Assembly (NCBI GenBank): GCA_001695595.3
Contig: MBPM02000027.1
Span: forward strand, 310,001 to 374,000
Direction of reading: 5' to 3'
DNA: 64,000 bases
DNA from: Plasmopara viticola
Lineage: Eukaryota > Oomycota > Peronosporomycetes > Peronosporales > Peronosporaceae
Each line of letters begins with the position of its first letter. Position 1 is the stretch's first letter. The notes under the pieces are model-generated. The model was not told the origin of the DNA and did no database searches. It was given only the letters and a program-made list of their open reading frames with translations. A program made the translations under genes and the position numbers. Below are positions 61,401 to 64,000 of the stretch, one piece after another.

Positions 61401-63141
61401 GGTCGAGTCGACTTGTGGGGCCTGTAATCAGGTCGCCAAGCAGAAGGTGTTGAGTGTCTTCTTCGAAGATGCGTGGAAGGGCTGCTAATTTGTCTGACCG
61501 CTGGCTCAGCTGGACCGCTTCGTAATCGTAGGTCATGACGATGTGCCTCGCACTAGTAAGAATTGGGTCATTTGGTCCATAGAGGAAACATGCTGGCCTG
61601 TGACGTCGTGAGAGTTGTGTATGGGATAGGACGTTGCCAGTAGCAAGCCCACTCCAGTGTGCTCCGAAAAGTTTATCATAGTGTCTTGAGACCAGTAATT
61701 GTACTTCAGCTGTGAGGCAGTACTCCACTTGAGTTTTGCCCCTTCAAAGCTTTTTATACCCGTAAACTTTGCCTCTTACAAACTAACAAGTGTGAAGATT
61801 GTTTGAAAAGAAGTTCAGACTACGTTGTGTAACGTTGTTTCAACCATTCGCGTTGAAAGAGAACCTTAAAGGTCCATCCCCCGTTAGAGATGGTTGAGAC
61901 TAGGGGTGGCCCCCCAAAAAGCCTCAATTAACCGTGGAGCGAAGGTCTGTTGGGAGAAGCCCTCCCACAATGCAGTCAACTAAAAGCGGCATCATGATGT
62001 TAGCTCGGGTTGTGTCTCCCCATAGTATCCAGATTGGATGAGGCAGTGCGATGCTGCCTAGTCAGTGAGCGAGCTAAGCTTAAGGTCATCCGCATAAGTA
62101 CTGGGTGCAATAATCCGCAGCGCCAGATCAGCTTTCGCCAGTCTGAGCTTGAGCAAAAGTTGAAGTTTATCTGGACACAGCTGATTGCAGATAAAAATTT
62201 GCTGACTTGGATAGAGCACGGAAATTCGCATAAGTACACCGCATTCCTCGTTGGATGGCATGCCCAAATACCTTGATGCAAAGGTGGTGGAAGCTGTTTT
62301 TCGCCGTTATGTCAAGTAAGACGTGGTGAAGAATGAGTTTAACTGCACTGACGCTATCAAATATCTGGGTCAGTCAGCGAGTAGAGTGAGCTCAAAAAGC
62401 CTTCAATAGCTGCGCATAATTCTTGAAGTGACATTTGTCTGACGTTGCCATGTCGAATCGTGCATCGAGGACCCGTTCCGTTGTCTCCGATAGCTCCACA
62501 TAAGAGGCTACAGATTGCGGCGGGCTTGTCAATTTGTCTAACAAAATGAGATTTTGGTCCGGTGGAATGAGACCACCTAGACCTTCACTTAGCCATTCAT
62601 ACGACTTAATCGCAGAAATCATCGAGTACTAGTTTCAGGGGGGAGGAGGCGGCACAGGTCTACCGCTGGATCCGCAAAAGTGCCGAAGACCATACACTTT
62701 ACCCATTTAATGCGGTAAAGTGTACAGTCCGTGGCTTGAGCTGCTTTTACTGGAAAGATAGCAGTGCTGTTGTGAGGCCAAACCGACAATAGAATAGCCA
62801 CAATCGCTCATTCGAGCCCGTCCATAGAACTGCGTTGGGCAGATTCGTTCTTAGATTGATTCCCGCTATGTGGTTCACTTTCCGAGGAGACGTCGACCAT
62901 CGCAACACTATCGCTGGCGTCAATACTATCACTTAACGCAGGAGGGATGCTGCCAGTCTTTTCCGATTGCGGGAGCAAAGACCTTTAGTGTATGAGCCGA
63001 CGCAATAGACATCGAGTCTGCTTTGATTGGTAATCCAGTCATAGATGATGCCAATTGTCTTGTCAACTGGAGGCCGTTGCACTTCCATAAAGTAAGAATG
63101 GGCTTACTATAATTACGGTGGGACTTTGCATTTTCGGCCAC
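58465..63141 (-). mobile_element. Decayed LINE (non-LTR retrotransposon)
   Basis: On the minus strand the parts lie in LINE order. An ORF1-like region of short frames occupies 63141-62000. The endonuclease (EEP) C-terminal half is at 61728-60961, with HLLLGDLITGPTSRLDQ (pattern LLLGDFN...LDQ) and TDHLAFGRCL (pattern SDHLPV). The reverse transcriptase is at 60351-60109, with VLLLYKKGDRKVPRNYRPIT followed by LLN, and at 59981-59634, with VSLVFNGRLLSPFGLGAGLT and CNPDKTVI. The palm box reads FVGDCTILF where FADDTTLF is typical, so one catalytic Asp reads Gly. A GGLGF segment is at 59352-59128, and a C-terminal zinc-finger-like piece with ASHLFWYCEFAINIWRSW at 58656-58465. Stops and frameshifts are frequent, so it is dead. 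Ends and target-site duplications are not defined. Confidence 0.85.
62693..62724. repeat. Short hairpin, 11-bp arms
   Basis: TACACTTTACC (62693-62703) and GGTAAAGTGTA (62714-62724) are perfect reverse complements separated by 10 nt. It lies within the ORF1 part of the LINE relic. Confidence 0.9.
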
Positions 63142-63592
63142 AAAGTGACACAGATTTTCCCCCTAATTTAGTACAAAGATCCCGATCGGTACACTAGAAA
63201 CTTATTTTAGCATTGCGGACTGTCTTGAAGTCGGGAAGGTTGCCAACGTTTTATGTACACGTGGATTCGAACTCAGCGATATCATGATCGCGGTGTCCGA
63301 AGAGATGGTCGAGCTGGAATTCACATGGGCAGAAGTAGCTCGGGGAAACTTACTGCGAAATACTCTGTCAGGGAAGCGCAGCGTTTGTCCTGTTGGTCCC
63401 GATCAGGATTCAATAAGGCTTCCTCCGCTTTTTCAAAGATGGTTTTGGCAGGGCGCGAAAATTTGGCCCGTGGAGCGTTTTTGTGCCATGCCTGGCGCCA
63501 TGCTTTGTCGCGTTTGGCGCCCGTCCAATTGCTTGAGTGTTAAAATTTGGCTTCTTTTACAATAAATCCTTCGAGAATTTTTTTTGGGAACC
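63142..63592. other. Unassigned sequence between LINE relic and terminal gene
   Basis: Two overlapping + frames (63253-63565) contain no motif I recognise. They may be the 5' end of the LINE relic or of another repeat. Confidence 0.4.
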
Positions 63593-63773
63593 GTTAGACT
63601 GCCGGCACCCTTTTGGTAAACTGCCGGTACCCTTTGATTTAAGCCAATGAGATTAGACTAAATCCACCAATGGGAGCAGTTTATCTCTGTTAATGAACAC
63701 AGTGTTTTTTCAACCAATAAGAAGAGAAATCAATACCCATCCGGTACCCCTTTTTCGTAAACTGACGGTTCCC
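63593..63773 (+). repeat. Direct repeats of an ACTGCCGGTACCC unit upstream of a secreted-protein gene
   Basis: Three 18-nt units, GTTAGACTGCCGGCACCC (63593-63610), GGTAAACTGCCGGTACCC (63615-63632) and CGTAAACTGACGGTTCCC (63756-63773), plus a half unit CCGGTACCCC at 63741. The second and third are each followed by GCCAATGA, so a block of about 45 bp is repeated with a period of about 141. CCAAT-like boxes recur up to the start codon at 63835. Confidence 0.85.
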
Positions 63774-63834
63774 CCTGTTTTTAGCCAATGAAAAATAGAG
63801 CAATTCCGTCAATGAGAGCAATATTTTTCTGTCA

Positions 63835-64000
63835 ATGAAAGCAGCACTGAACAAGTTATCAAAATGCGCCTTCCTTTACGTCGTCTTTCTGGGTGTTGCT
63901 ACTGCTGATTGTGAGTTGCGCTTGCGGAGAGATATACCATCGTCACATGAACAATTGGGCGGTGATTGTAAGCAAGGCATCTATAGTATGGCTCCATACC
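63835..64000 (+). CDS. Secreted protein, 5' end only (cut by window)
   Basis: An open frame of 55 codons runs off the window. Residues 1-24 form a good signal peptide: short basic N-region (MKAALNKLSK), hydrophobic core (CAFLYVVFLGVA), and a T-A-D cleavage context. The mature part begins DCELRLRRDIPSSHEQLGGD and contains two cysteines in 30 residues. There is no perfect RxLR motif: the sequence has LRLRR, which differs at the third position, and no EER is seen before the window ends. It could be an effector, a cysteine-rich apoplastic protein or a secreted enzyme; the fragment is too short to decide. The upstream repeats with CCAAT-like boxes may belong to its promoter. Confidence 0.6.
   Translation, partial: MKAALNKLSKCAFLYVVFLGVATADCELRLRRDIPSSHEQLGGDCKQGIYSMAPY

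Noticed and set aside
63835..64000. RxLR effector call
   Set aside because: The motif is LRLRR, not R-x-L-R, and no EER is visible; only secretion can be supported.
1..64000. CRISPR arrays, bacterial operons or integrated phage
   Set aside because: No regularly spaced repeats; the genes are spliced and eukaryotic throughout.

Overview
The window is nuclear DNA of a filamentous eukaryote, most likely an oomycete (Peronosporales type). The reasons are genes with many short introns (52-75 nt in most cases where I could splice them), very tight gene spacing inside gene islands, and gene-poor stretches filled with decayed Ty3/gypsy, Ty1/copia, Mutator-like and LINE elements. I cannot name the species. 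The closest-family calls rest on motif recognition, not on a database search.

Layout. 0-8.3 kb: repeats, with a decayed gypsy copy on +, a decayed Mutator-like transposase on -, an inverted-repeat element around an AT microsatellite, and unassigned DNA. 8.3-13.2 kb: gene island 1, with PRPF4 (U4/U6 snRNP), a secreted PDZ/PA-domain protein and, on the opposite strand, COQ3 (ubiquinone methyltransferase). 13.2-27 kb: gene-poor, with a second copy of the same gypsy family in opposite orientation and a copia relic. 27-30.4 kb: one large intronless R3H/DEAH-type RNA helicase. 30.4-34.9 kb: sparse, with a perfect 35-bp foldback and the 3' end of an unidentified spliced gene. 34.9-38.4 kb: gene island 2, with proteasome alpha-5, a hidden 81-aa DASH/Dam1-complex Dad4 homologue and a voltage-gated K+ channel. 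38.4-46.8 kb: gene-poor, with a gypsy RNase H relic and short repeats. 46.8-57.6 kb: gene island 3, with Mediator subunit MED12, a four-EF-hand calcium-binding protein, TAF13 and the exosome subunit RRP46/EXOSC5. 57.6-63.2 kb: a decayed LINE on the minus strand. The last 166 bases start a secreted protein that runs off the end.

The genes are housekeeping functions: splicing (PRPF4), RNA turnover (EXOSC5, helicase), transcription initiation (MED12, TAF13), proteolysis (PSMA5), mitochondrial quinone synthesis (COQ3), chromosome segregation (Dad4) and membrane signalling (K+ channel, EF-hand protein). Nothing suggests that they form one operon-like pathway.

Most notable observations: (1) the EXOSC5 homologue is best explained by a 120-nt U12-type AT-AC intron with an exact TTCCTTAAC branch-site motif, and this intron has no in-frame stop; (2) a Dad4 gene that ordinary ORF finding misses because its first exon is only 7 nt; (3) perfect short palindromes at 30.7 and 58.2 kb, the first carrying a tRNA A-box-like sequence on both arms; (4) a zinc-finger-like insert between the two RecA domains of the helicase.
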